From: Terrilactibacillus laevilacticus
Lineage (GTDB): Bacteria > Bacillota > Bacilli > Bacillales > Sporolactobacillaceae
Reading direction: 5' to 3'
Length of the DNA stretch: 64,000 nt
Assembly: GCF_006517395.1 (NCBI RefSeq)
Contig: NZ_VDCY01000001.1
Location: 372,001 to 436,000, forward strand
Both the position numbers and the translations under genes were made by a program. Below, in pieces: positions 56,596 through 64,000 of the stretch (positions within the stretch are counted from its first letter, which is position 1; the number at the start of each line of letters is the position of its first letter). The notes beneath the pieces were generated by a model. It was not told the DNA's origin. It did not search any database and saw only the letters and a program-made list of their open reading frames with translations.

Positions 56596-58263
56596 TTGTC
56601 AAATTCTAAATCAGACGAAGTGAAGATTTATGCAATGGGCGGCGTTGGCGAATTAGGAAATAACATGACAGTCATTGAAGTGAATGATGATATTTTTATC
56701 ATTGATGCGGGACTTATGCATCCACAAGAGGATATGCTAGGAATCGATACAGTCATTCCTGATGCAACATATTTAATAGAAAATAAGGAGCGTGTTAGAG
56801 GTATTTTTCTAACACATGGTCATCAAGTTCATATTGGAGGTCTTCCTTATCTATTAAGAAAGTTAAATGCTCCTGTATACGCGACTAAATTTACCTTGGC
56901 ACTCTTAAAAGAAAAATTAAAAGAATTTGGAAAAGGTAAAGGAAAGGATAAGTTTGTAACCATTGAACCTGGAAGAAATTTGAAATTGGGTTTTCGAAGA
57001 ATTTCTTTTTTTAGGACTAATCATAGTGTCCCTGATTCAATTGGAATGGCAATTTATACTTCCCAAGGGGCAATCGTACATACTGGTGATTTTAAATTTG
57101 ATTATACACCGGTTGACGGGAAAAAGGCGGATATAAGCAAAATGGCTCGGATTGGGGACCGTGGAGTTCTTTGTTTACTTTCAGACAGTAAGAATGCTGA
57201 AATACCAGGAAAAACGGACTCAGATGCAGTTGTTGGAGCTAATCTTAAAGATCTTTTCTATGTTGCAGAAGGAAGAGTTATTGCATCATTATATGCTACA
57301 AATATACATCGAATTCAACAATTTATTGATGCAGCGGTTTTGAATGATCGTCAAGTCGTTCTTGATGGTCGTTATTTAGAACGGATTGTATCAATTGCTA
57401 TAAAGCAGGGATATTTGTCAATTCCAGAAAATACATTCATTAATTGGGATGAAGCAAAAAAACAAAACGATAGCGACATAGCCATCTTAACAACAGGACA
57501 CGCTGGTGATCCAGTATCATCCATGACTCGTATTGCTAATCATGCACATAAACGAATAACACCCAAACAAAATGATTTATTTATATTTGCTGCATCCTCG
57601 ACCCCATCAAATGAAAAAATCGTGACTAAAGCAATCGATGATTTAATGCGGATGGGTGTTCACGTCATTCATGGGAAACGTGTTCATGTATCAGGTCATG
57701 GGGCTCAAGAAGAATTGAAATTAATGCTGCAATTAATGAGACCTAAATATTTTGTTCCCATCCATGGTGAGTTTAAAATGCTCATTGCTCATCAAAAACT
57801 AGCCATTCAATCAGGAATTCCAGACTATCACATCTTTTTATTAGATAAAGGAGATGTCATTGAATTTAATGATGGAACAGCAAGACAAGCAGAAAAAGTA
57901 CCAGCTGGTCATCTTTTGGTTGACGGTCTCGGAGTAGGAGACGTTGGGAATATTGTACTCAGAGACCGAAGACTACTCTCCCAAGACGGAACACTTGTCG
58001 TGGTTGTCACACTTGGTAGACAAACAAAGAAAATCTTATCTGGACCTGAGATCATTACACGTGGGTTTGTTTATGTTCGAGAGTCTGAAAAACTAATTGA
58101 AGATGCGAGTCAAATTGTGTCTGAAGTGATTTCTAAATCATTAACAAAGAATGTCTCTGAGTGGTCTTCTTTAAAGAATGGGATACGAGATGCATTAAGT
58201 CGATATTTATACGAGAAAACCAAACGCCGTCCAATGATATTGCCAATTATCATGGAAATATAA
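56596..58263 (+). CDS. rnjB: Ribonuclease J2
   Basis: The 555-residue protein is a beta-CASP metallo-beta-lactamase RNase: VYAMGGVGELGNNMTVIEV-like N-terminus (IYAMGGVGELGNNMTVIEV), DAGLMHPQEDMLGIDTVIPD, HTGDFKFDYTP and ASSTPSNEKIV. The zinc motif HxHxDH reads THGHQVHIGG, with Val in place of the metal-binding Asp. This kind of loss is known in RNase J2, the weakly active partner of J1. Length (555) and the PMILPIIMEI end also fit J2. The start is TTG 56596 behind TAGGAGGAATACCCA. Confidence 0.92.
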   Translation: MSNSKSDEVKIYAMGGVGELGNNMTVIEVNDDIFIIDAGLMHPQEDMLGIDTVIPDATYLIENKERVRGIFLTHGHQVHIGGLPYLLRKLNAPVYATKFTLALLKEKLKEFGKGKGKDKFVTIEPGRNLKLGFRRISFFRTNHSVPDSIGMAIYTSQGAIVHTGDFKFDYTPVDGKKADISKMARIGDRGVLCLLSDSKNAEIPGKTDSDAVVGANLKDLFYVAEGRVIASLYATNIHRIQQFIDAAVLNDRQVVLDGRYLERIVSIAIKQGYLSIPENTFINWDEAKKQNDSDIAILTTGHAGDPVSSMTRIANHAHKRITPKQNDLFIFAASSTPSNEKIVTKAIDDLMRMGVHVIHGKRVHVSGHGAQEELKLMLQLMRPKYFVPIHGEFKMLIAHQKLAIQSGIPDYHIFLLDKGDVIEFNDGTARQAEKVPAGHLLVDGLGVGDVGNIVLRDRRLLSQDGTLVVVVTLGRQTKKILSGPEIITRGFVYVRESEKLIEDASQIVSEVISKSLTKNVSEWSSLKNGIRDALSRYLYEKTKRRPMILPIIMEI

Positions 58264-58303
58264 ATCAAAAAGAACGTCACACATTCGTGATGTTCTTTTT
58301 GAT
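58264..58303 (+). terminator. Bidirectional terminator after rnjB
   Basis: ATCAAAAAGAACGTCAC (58264-58280) pairs with GTGATGTTCTTTTTGAT (58287-58303), 17 bp with one G-T pair, and has A and T tracts on the two arms. It begins at the base after the stop codon. Confidence 0.87.
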
Positions 58304-58470
58304 GCGTACGTGGTTAAATTTATTAATACATAATCTGATCTTTATGAAATGGCCATGTTAATTGAATAGTGGACGTTATTTTGGCTCTATTAGTATAATC
58401 CCCTTGCATCACACAACTTTCATCTCCAATTTCAATTCTAGTTGAGCAAAATGAGTCAAGAACTTAAGAT

Positions 58471-58499
58471 CTAACATTAACTTAAGACATATATATAAT
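58471..58499 (+). promoter_or_regulatory. Probable sigma-A promoter of tepA
   Basis: CTAACA (58471-58476), 17 bp, then consensus TATAAT (58494-58499). In the leader, CTCCTT (58524-58529) can pair with AAGGAG (58555-58560), the likely ribosome binding site of tepA. Confidence 0.5.
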
Positions 58500-58567
58500 A
58501 AAAGTTTGTATCAAATAGGAATCTCCTTCTCATACTAAGAAAAGTGATAAATAAAGGAGTTGGAGAT

Positions 58568-59308
58568 ATGTCTGATGAAGAATTAGAGAAGGAGTTGGAA
58601 GAAGAGGTTAAGCATTCTTCTGAACAAAACGCAATACTTAATCAAATTCAAAAGCTAGGTCAAATGAAAGCTCCTGAACAAACCGTTTCAAATATCCATT
58701 GTTTAACAATCATAGGACAAGTGGAGGGACATTTAGCTCTTCCTCCTAAAAATAAAACAACAAAATATGAACATCTTATTCCACAATTAGTGGCCATCGA
58801 ACAAAGTGAGCAAATAGAGGGTCTTTTAGTTATCCTTAATACAGTTGGTGGCGACGTTGAGGCAGGACTTGCCATTGCTGAAATGATCTCTACCTTATCA
58901 AAGCCAACGGTGACTCTTGTTATGGGAGGATGTCATTCCATTGGCATCCCGATAGCTGTTGCATCTGACTTTTCTTTCATTGTTGAAAGTGCAGCTATGA
59001 CCATACATCCTGTTCGTCTAACGGGGATGGTTATTGGTGTTCCGCAAACATTTGAATATTTAGAGAAGATGCAGGACCGCATTACTAATTTTGTGGTTAA
59101 ACATTCAAAGATAACTGAAGAACGTTACAAGGAACTAATGTATAGCCGAGGTAATCTAACACGAGATATTGGAACGAATGTGATTGGTGAAGATGCTGTT
59201 AAGTATGGTCTTATTGATCAAATTGGTGGTTTAGGAAAATCATTAATTAAATTAAACGAATTAATAGCTCTTTACAAAGGCAAGTCGGATGAGCAGGTGG
59301 TACAATGA
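58568..59308 (+). CDS. tepA: ClpP-like translocation-enhancing protease TepA
   Basis: TepA (YmfB) is a ClpP/SppA-fold protein linked to protein secretion and spore development in B. subtilis. I start at ATG 58568 (246 residues) after AAAGGAGTTGGAGAT. The Ser-protease core has [36 protein letters not shown] (putative nucleophile Ser) and [14 protein letters not shown]. The N-terminus is highly acidic ([10 protein letters not shown]). It overlaps ylzJ by 4 nt. Confidence 0.93.
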   Translation: MSDEELEKELEEEVKHSSEQNAILNQIQKLGQMKAPEQTVSNIHCLTIIGQVEGHLALPPKNKTTKYEHLIPQLVAIEQSEQIEGLLVILNTVGGDVEAGLAIAEMISTLSKPTVTLVMGGCHSIGIPIAVASDFSFIVESAAMTIHPVRLTGMVIGVPQTFEYLEKMQDRITNFVVKHSKITEERYKELMYSRGNLTRDIGTNVIGEDAVKYGLIDQIGGLGKSLIKLNELIALYKGKSDEQVVQ

Positions 59309-59538
59309 TCTTGTACACCATCTATCCTGAAGAAGTGATATTTAGTGATAATGAGTGCGAAAAAAATAATCAAATGACATTGACGGTTCAAGGTGTTACG
59401 CTTGTTGTGGAAGTTGAAAACCACAATCAGTTAAAAATTGTTCGACTCATTAGTTCAGATCCCCAAGACTTTTTGGATGAACGATTTCAACCTGGGGAAC
59501 AAATCATCATGAAGCCTTTGCTCCGCACAAAAAATTAA
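59305..59538 (+). CDS. ylzJ: YlzJ-like small protein
   Basis: This 77-residue protein begins [16 protein letters not shown] and has [26 protein letters not shown], the pattern of the YlzJ family, always found beside tepA in Bacillus. No function is established. The ATG overlaps the tepA stop. Confidence 0.88.
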   Translation: MILYTIYPEEVIFSDNECEKNNQMTLTVQGVTLVVEVENHNQLKIVRLISSDPQDFLDERFQPGEQIIMKPLLRTKN

Positions 59539-59657
59539 TGGCATTTCGATTAAGATTTAGGCTTTTTTCTAATAGATTGTATTTAGCCAAAAACAACCAT
59601 GTTTACGAAAAAAGCTCAGATTTAAATTGAGTAATAACAGGTTAGGTTAGTCGATGA

Positions 59658-59702
59658 AAAGTACCAAATGATAAGCTGCGAATCTCGGCGCCCGCTCGTT
59701 TT
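59658..59702 (-). mobile_element. MITE-A internal fragment bracketed by a 12-bp inverted repeat
   Basis: AAAAGT-CCAAATGATAAGCTGCG continuing to CTCGGCG and CCGCTCGTT matches the sub-terminal part of MITE-A (compare copy 1), with the outermost GAGGTTGTTC missing. It is flanked by AATAACAGGTTA (59633-59644) and TAACCTGTTATT (59702-59713), a perfect 12-bp inverted repeat not seen around other copies. It lies 41 bp before the spoIIIE start. Confidence 0.65.
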
Positions 59703-59742
59703 AACCTGTTATTATTCACCCAAAATGTCAGAGGTGATCATA

Positions 59743-62058
59743 ATGGCAAAAAGAAAAAAAAGAAAAATGCAGAAAAAAGGTTGGAAAGATGTTTTCATAT
59801 ATGAAGTGATCGGTCTGGTTATGTTTGCTTTGATTTGTATTGGACTTGCTAATTATGGAATTGTTGGAGAGGTCCTTATTCAAAGTTTAAGATTTTTTAC
59901 CGGTGATTGGTATTTGATTGTTTTTATTTATTTACTTATTCTTGCAATCTACTACATTATTAAACATAAACAACCCGTATTTTTTACTAGACGGTTGGTC
60001 GGTTTCTACCTTCTCTATTTTTCCATCCTATTATTAAGTCATGTCAAATTGTTTACGGATCTTTCTTCAGCCAACGAGTGGCAGAATACATCTGTCATCA
60101 TGAATACATGGGAGTTGTATCGAGGACAGTTAACCGGAGTTATTTCAAGCGATCGACTTGGTGGAGGAATGCTCGGCGCTCTTGGTTTTGCTTTCTTTTA
60201 TATTTTATTTGATGCACCAGGGACGATGTTTATTTCCTTTTTCTTTATTGTGATATCCTTAATTTTGATAACAGGGCGATCACTTAAAGAAACTTTTGGC
60301 TCTATGTTTGGGAGTTTCTTTAAAAAATTATCACAATCCATCGAGCAGCAACGTGTAAAATTTGCAGCCAATAAGCAATTAAAAAAAGAAAGGAAAGAAA
60401 GACATAAAGAAGAGAGACAAGCCAAGATTGAGGCAAAAAAAGAAGAATTGGATCAAATGGAGTCTATTCAAGATCAACCGCCCATCATTCATGATTTTTC
60501 AGAGACCGAAGCTCTTGCTAAGGAGCCAATAAAAGAAGAAACGACACAGCCACCTGTTGTTTCAAATAAACAGGAAGAAGAGCAATCTGGACCTGAGTTT
60601 GCAATGACGACACCAGAAGATGCCGATTATAAGCTTCCTTCATTGAATCTATTAAATCATCCAAAGAAAAATACACAGCAAAATGAGAAAAAGTATGTAA
60701 CCAATAATATACAAAAACTAGAACGAACGTTTCATAGCTTTGGCGTACGAGCAAAGGTAAAGAAAGTCCATTTGGGACCAGCCGTAACGCGTTATGAAGT
60801 TTATCCAGATGTTGGCGTTAAGGTCAGTAAGATTGTTAGTTTAACCGATGATTTAGCACTGGCTTTAGCAGCGAAAGAGATAAGAATTGAAGCACCTATC
60901 CCAGGAAAATCTGCGGTCGGAATTGAAGTACCTAATCAAGAAATCACGATGGTCAGTCTCAGAGAGGTTTTAGAATCAGATCAAGCAAAAAAACAAACGT
61001 CGAAATTAGCTATAGGTCTTGGTAGAGACATTTCAGGAGAACCGATACTAGCTGAACTAAACCGTATGCCGCATTTATTAGTAGCTGGAGCTACAGGGAG
61101 CGGGAAAAGTGTTTGTATTAACAGTATTATTACAAGCCTTCTAATGCGAACCAAACCCCATGAGGTGAAACTACTTATGATTGACCCTAAAATGGTCGAA
61201 CTTAATGTCTATAATGGTGTCCCACACCTTATGTCACCAGTTGTTACTAATCCAAAGAAGGCATCTCAAGCTCTGAAAAAGGTCGTTGGCGAAATGGAAA
61301 GACGATATGAACTTTTTTCACATAGTGGGACAAGAAATCTAGAAAGTTATAATCAGCATGTTAAACGATATAATGAAGAAAATGATGAAGACCAACCGCT
61401 TATGCCATACATTGTGGTGATTATTGATGAATTAGCAGATTTAATGATGGTTGCATCAAAAGACGTTGAAGAAGCGATTACACGCCTTGCTCAAATGGCG
61501 CGTGCTGCCGGCATTCACTTGATTATTGCTACACAAAGACCATCCGTAGATGTCATTACGGGCGTTATTAAAGCCAATATTCCCTCGCGTATTGCATTCA
61601 GTGTGTCATCTACTACGGACTCGCGTACGATTTTAGATTCTGGTGGAGCAGAAAAGCTTTTAGGAAAAGGAGATATGCTCTTCTTCCCCATTGGCGCTTC
61701 AAAACCAACGCGTATTCAAGGCGCATTTTTGACGGATGACGAGGTAGAGAAAGTAGTCGATTATGTTATATCTCAGCAAAAGGCTCAATATCAAGAGAAT
61801 ATGATACCGACGGATGAACCAGAATCAAACGTCCATGAGATAGATGATGACCTTTATGATGAAGCTGTACAATTAGTGACGCAAATGCAAACAGCCTCTG
61901 TGTCAATGCTCCAAAGGAGATTTCGAATAGGCTATACAAGAGCTGCAAGGCTAATTGATGCAATGGAAGCGAGAGAAATAGTTGGTCCCTACGAAGGAAG
62001 TAAGCCTCGAACAGTTCTTGTTAATAAGCAACCAGATGATGATGCGTTAACTCAATAG
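59743..62058 (+). CDS. spoIIIE: DNA translocase SpoIIIE/FtsK family
   Basis: The 771-residue protein has four N-terminal membrane segments (about 20-165), a charged coiled linker and a RecA-like motor. The motor has GATGSGKSV (from about residue 449) and a Walker B near [13 protein letters not shown]. The C-terminal gamma winged helix ([21 protein letters not shown]) reads KOPS/SRS sites. In spore formers this locus encodes SpoIIIE, which pumps the chromosome into the forespore. ATG 59743 follows AGAGGTGATCATA; the frame upstream to 59668 is inside the MITE-A fragment and is rejected. Confidence 0.95.
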   Translation: MAKRKKRKMQKKGWKDVFIYEVIGLVMFALICIGLANYGIVGEVLIQSLRFFTGDWYLIVFIYLLILAIYYIIKHKQPVFFTRRLVGFYLLYFSILLLSHVKLFTDLSSANEWQNTSVIMNTWELYRGQLTGVISSDRLGGGMLGALGFAFFYILFDAPGTMFISFFFIVISLILITGRSLKETFGSMFGSFFKKLSQSIEQQRVKFAANKQLKKERKERHKEERQAKIEAKKEELDQMESIQDQPPIIHDFSETEALAKEPIKEETTQPPVVSNKQEEEQSGPEFAMTTPEDADYKLPSLNLLNHPKKNTQQNEKKYVTNNIQKLERTFHSFGVRAKVKKVHLGPAVTRYEVYPDVGVKVSKIVSLTDDLALALAAKEIRIEAPIPGKSAVGIEVPNQEITMVSLREVLESDQAKKQTSKLAIGLGRDISGEPILAELNRMPHLLVAGATGSGKSVCINSIITSLLMRTKPHEVKLLMIDPKMVELNVYNGVPHLMSPVVTNPKKASQALKKVVGEMERRYELFSHSGTRNLESYNQHVKRYNEENDEDQPLMPYIVVIIDELADLMMVASKDVEEAITRLAQMARAAGIHLIIATQRPSVDVITGVIKANIPSRIAFSVSSTTDSRTILDSGGAEKLLGKGDMLFFPIGASKPTRIQGAFLTDDEVEKVVDYVISQQKAQYQENMIPTDEPESNVHEIDDDLYDEAVQLVTQMQTASVSMLQRRFRIGYTRAARLIDAMEAREIVGPYEGSKPRTVLVNKQPDDDALTQ

Positions 62059-62087
62059 TGAGTATTTGATAAAAGTCAATTATTTTC

Positions 62088-62123
62088 AAAAACGACGAAT
62101 TTATTATTTTTTTCGTCGTTTTT
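62088..62123 (+). terminator. Terminator after spoIIIE
   Basis: AAAAACGACGAA (62088-62099) pairs perfectly with TTCGTCGTTTTT (62112-62123), flanked by A and T runs, so it could work in both directions. Confidence 0.88.
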
Positions 62124-62198
62124 TATTTATCTTTTTAATTAGATAAGATATAGTAATGTTGTGTGCTACTTATACTAATTTTAAAGGGAGGACTTTGG

Positions 62199-63287
62199 GT
62201 GCTAAAAAAGAAAATGATGGCACTTGCTACTGTCGTCACGTTAGCAGGAACAATTCTTTCTGCATGTGGAGGGGCGAGCACTTCAGATAATAGTAGTAAA
62301 AAAGAAGAAAAGGTTAAGATAGGAATGGTTACAGATTTAGGTGGGGTCAATGACAAATCGTTTAACCAGTCAGCATGGGAAGGATTACAATCATTTTCGA
62401 AAAAAAATGATTTAAAAGCAGGAACAAAATCGGATGATGACGTTCGTTATTTGCAATCTACACAAGCAACAGATTATACGCCGAATTTGAATCAATTGAT
62501 TCACCAAAACTTTAATCTAGTATTTGGCGTAGGCTACTTAATGGCGAGTGATGTGACGAAGGTTGCACAGCAAAATCCAAAAGCCAATTTAGCCATCATT
62601 GATAGTGTTATCGTTGATAAAAGTAATAAACCTTTGAAAAATGTAGCTAGCATTACTTTTAAAGAAGAACAAGGTTCTTTCTTAGTTGGTGTCGTTGCAG
62701 GTCTTACAACAAAAACAAATAAAATTGGCTTCGTTGGCGGAATCAATTCGGAATTAATTAAAAAATTCGAAAATGGATTTAAAGCAGGTGTTAAATCTGT
62801 AAATCCAAAAGCAGAAATATATTCACAATATGCTGGTGCTTTTGATGCACCTGATAAAGGACAAGCCATTGCGGCTACCATGTATGGAAAAGGTGCTGAT
62901 ATTATCTATCAAGCGGCCGGTGCCACAGGTAATGGAGTATTTACTGAAGCAAAATCTGAGAAAAAACACGGTAAAAAAGTATGGGTTATTGGTGTAGACC
63001 GCGATCAATATGAAGAAGGGTTACCGGAAAACGTCACTTTAACTTCTATGGTAAAACGTGTTGATAAAGCTGTAAATGATGTATCACAACAAACGAAAGA
63101 TGGTCACTTTCCTGGTGGACAAATCTTATCGTTTGGCTTAAAGGAAGATGGCGTTGGCATAGCCCCATCAAAACAAAACGTATCAAAAGATATCATTAAT
63201 CAAGTTAATGATTATAAAAAGAAAATCATCAATGGATCCATTAAAGTACCGACTACGGATAAAGAATTTAAAGCATTTAAATCATGA
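62199..63287 (+). CDS. nupN: BMP-family lipoprotein, nucleoside ABC transporter binding protein
   Basis: The protein carries a lipoprotein signal peptide ([20 protein letters not shown]) with lipobox LSAC, then the BMP/PnrA domain: [54 protein letters not shown] and [14 protein letters not shown] start at GTG 62199, 7 nt after AAGGGAGG, giving 362 residues. The following gene is a matching sugar/nucleoside-type ABC ATPase, so a guanosine-type importer like NupNOPQ is likely, though the ligand is inferred. The GntR gene ymfC, often found here, is absent. Confidence 0.88.
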   Translation: MLKKKMMALATVVTLAGTILSACGGASTSDNSSKKEEKVKIGMVTDLGGVNDKSFNQSAWEGLQSFSKKNDLKAGTKSDDDVRYLQSTQATDYTPNLNQLIHQNFNLVFGVGYLMASDVTKVAQQNPKANLAIIDSVIVDKSNKPLKNVASITFKEEQGSFLVGVVAGLTTKTNKIGFVGGINSELIKKFENGFKAGVKSVNPKAEIYSQYAGAFDAPDKGQAIAATMYGKGADIIYQAAGATGNGVFTEAKSEKKHGKKVWVIGVDRDQYEEGLPENVTLTSMVKRVDKAVNDVSQQTKDGHFPGGQILSFGLKEDGVGIAPSKQNVSKDIINQVNDYKKKIINGSIKVPTTDKEFKAFKS

Positions 63288-63310
63288 TTCATCATTAAAT
63301 ATGAATTATA

Positions 63311-63347
63311 GATGGACAAGGGTTCATGATACCTTGTCCATCCTTTT
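63311..63347 (+). terminator. Strong terminator between nupN and nupO
   Basis: GATGGACAAGG (63311-63321) pairs perfectly with CCTTGTCCATC (63332-63342), followed by CTTTT. Such a site lets the binding protein be made in excess of the membrane components. Confidence 0.85.
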
Positions 63348-63474
63348 GACATGGTATCAATTTTGTAACAGTGTTTTAAAAAATATATGTGACAAAAGTA
63401 GGATAAGACGGATACAAGTTGAACCAAAATTTTTATTTTTAAAATATTGATATTACATGACGGGGGAATAGCAT

Positions 63475-64000
63475 ATGTCATTTGTGATAGAAATGAGAAA
63501 CATTAGAAAAGAGTTTCCCGGGGTTGTAGCAAATGATAATATTACCCTACAAGTGGAAAAAGGCGAAATTCATGCTTTATTAGGTGAAAATGGTGCTGGC
63601 AAGTCAACACTTATGAATGTCCTTTTTGGCTTATATCAACCTGATAAAGGTGAAATATATGTTAAGGGAAAGAAAGTCCATATTTCTGACCCCAATGTAG
63701 CGAATGAACTTGGTATAGGTATGGTGCATCAACATTTTATGTTGATTGACAAGTTTACAGTCGCTGAAAATATCATTTTGGGCAGTGAACCGACGAAATA
63801 TGGACAACTGAATCTTAAGGAAGCAGTCAAAGTCGTTCAGCAACTTTCAGATAGATATAACCTTGATGTCAATCCAATGGAAAAAGTTGAAAATATCTCC
63901 GTTGGAATGCAGCAAAGGGTTGAAATCCTTAAAACACTTTATCGTGGATCAGACATTTTGATTTTTGATGAACCAACAGCTGTATTAACGCCTCAAGAAA
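63475..64000 (+). CDS. nupO: Nucleoside-type ABC transporter ATPase, N-terminal part
   Basis: The open frame from ATG 63475 (after CGGGGGAATAGCAT) runs off the window end after 175 residues. It shows Walker A GENGAGKSTLM (about residues 38-48), Q-loop MVHQHFMLIDKFTV, signature NISVGMQQRVEILK and Walker B LIFDEPTAVLTPQE. The signature and the missing second half fit the double-ATPase RbsA/YufO family. It follows the BMP lipoprotein gene, so it probably powers the same importer. Confidence 0.9.
   Translation, partial: MSFVIEMRNIRKEFPGVVANDNITLQVEKGEIHALLGENGAGKSTLMNVLFGLYQPDKGEIYVKGKKVHISDPNVANELGIGMVHQHFMLIDKFTVAENIILGSEPTKYGQLNLKEAVKVVQQLSDRYNLDVNPMEKVENISVGMQQRVEILKTLYRGSDILIFDEPTAVLTPQE

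Noticed and set aside
59668-59742. Upstream extension of spoIIIE
   Set aside because: The extra 25 codons read through the MITE-A fragment, and a proper ribosome binding site (AGAGGTGA) precedes ATG 59743.
63208-63481. Short frames on both strands between nupN and nupO
   Set aside because: They overlap the end of nupN and a strong terminator hairpin, and show no coding character.

Overview
The window reads as a chromosome segment of a low-GC, spore-forming, motile member of the Bacillales. Nearly every gene lies on the + strand, in the order known from Bacillus subtilis. The dipicolinate synthase genes (dpaA, dpaB) sit behind a good sigma-K promoter match, and spoIIIE is present, so an endospore former is the natural reading. 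FliY, CheC, CheD, SwrB and SwrD point to the Bacillus-type motility system. I cannot name the genus. The coding DNA is AT-rich, while several intergenic insertions are visibly GC-richer. LAYOUT. 1-22958: the distal two thirds of the fla/che operon: the fliI end, fliJ, ylxF, an unusually long fliK, flgD, a TIGR02530-type gene, flgE, swrD, fliL, fliM, fliY, cheY, fliZ(O), fliP, fliQ, fliR, flhB, flhA, flhF, a degenerate flhG, cheB, cheA, cheW, cheC, cheD, sigD, swrB. 22961-26646: translation and nucleotide genes rpsB, tsf, pyrH, frr. 26835-32817: envelope, isoprenoid and proteolysis genes uppS, cdsA, dxr, rasP, then proS. 33031-37323: polC. 37638-44884: the nusA-infB group (rimP, nusA, ylxR, ylxQ, infB, ylxP, rbfA, truB, ribF). 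44932-47980: rpsO and pnp. 48464-52872: ylxY, mlpA, dpaA, dpaB. 53063-56272: asd, dapG, dapA (the aspartate to dihydrodipicolinate branch that feeds both DAP and spore DPA). 56596-62058: rnjB, tepA, ylzJ, spoIIIE. 62199-64000: a BMP-family lipoprotein and the start of its ABC ATPase. HOW IT WORKS TOGETHER. The first third builds the rod, hook, C-ring, export gate, chemosensory core and SigD, the late flagellar sigma factor. The rest is growth machinery (ribosome, replication, RNA decay, envelope) with a sporulation and lysine module near the end. No CRISPR array, tRNA, rRNA, prophage or intact transposase gene is visible. UNUSUAL CONTENT. (1) A family of short non-autonomous mobile elements, here called MITE-A: five complete copies of 125, 154, 219, 281 and 281 bp, each flanked by a perfect 5-bp AT-rich target duplication, plus three fragments. 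Copies lie inside the fla/che operon (two), directly at the frr stop codon, before pnp and after pnp. The size classes are explained by two removable internal modules. (2) A second structured repeat (repeat B, two copies in opposite orientation) with a base-paired change between copies. (3) A FlhG homologue whose P-loop lysines are gone. (4) A FliK of about 876 residues with recurring short motifs. (5) A structured, terminator-ended leader before polC. The window is otherwise conserved housekeeping DNA; I found no evidence of a new defence or biosynthetic system.
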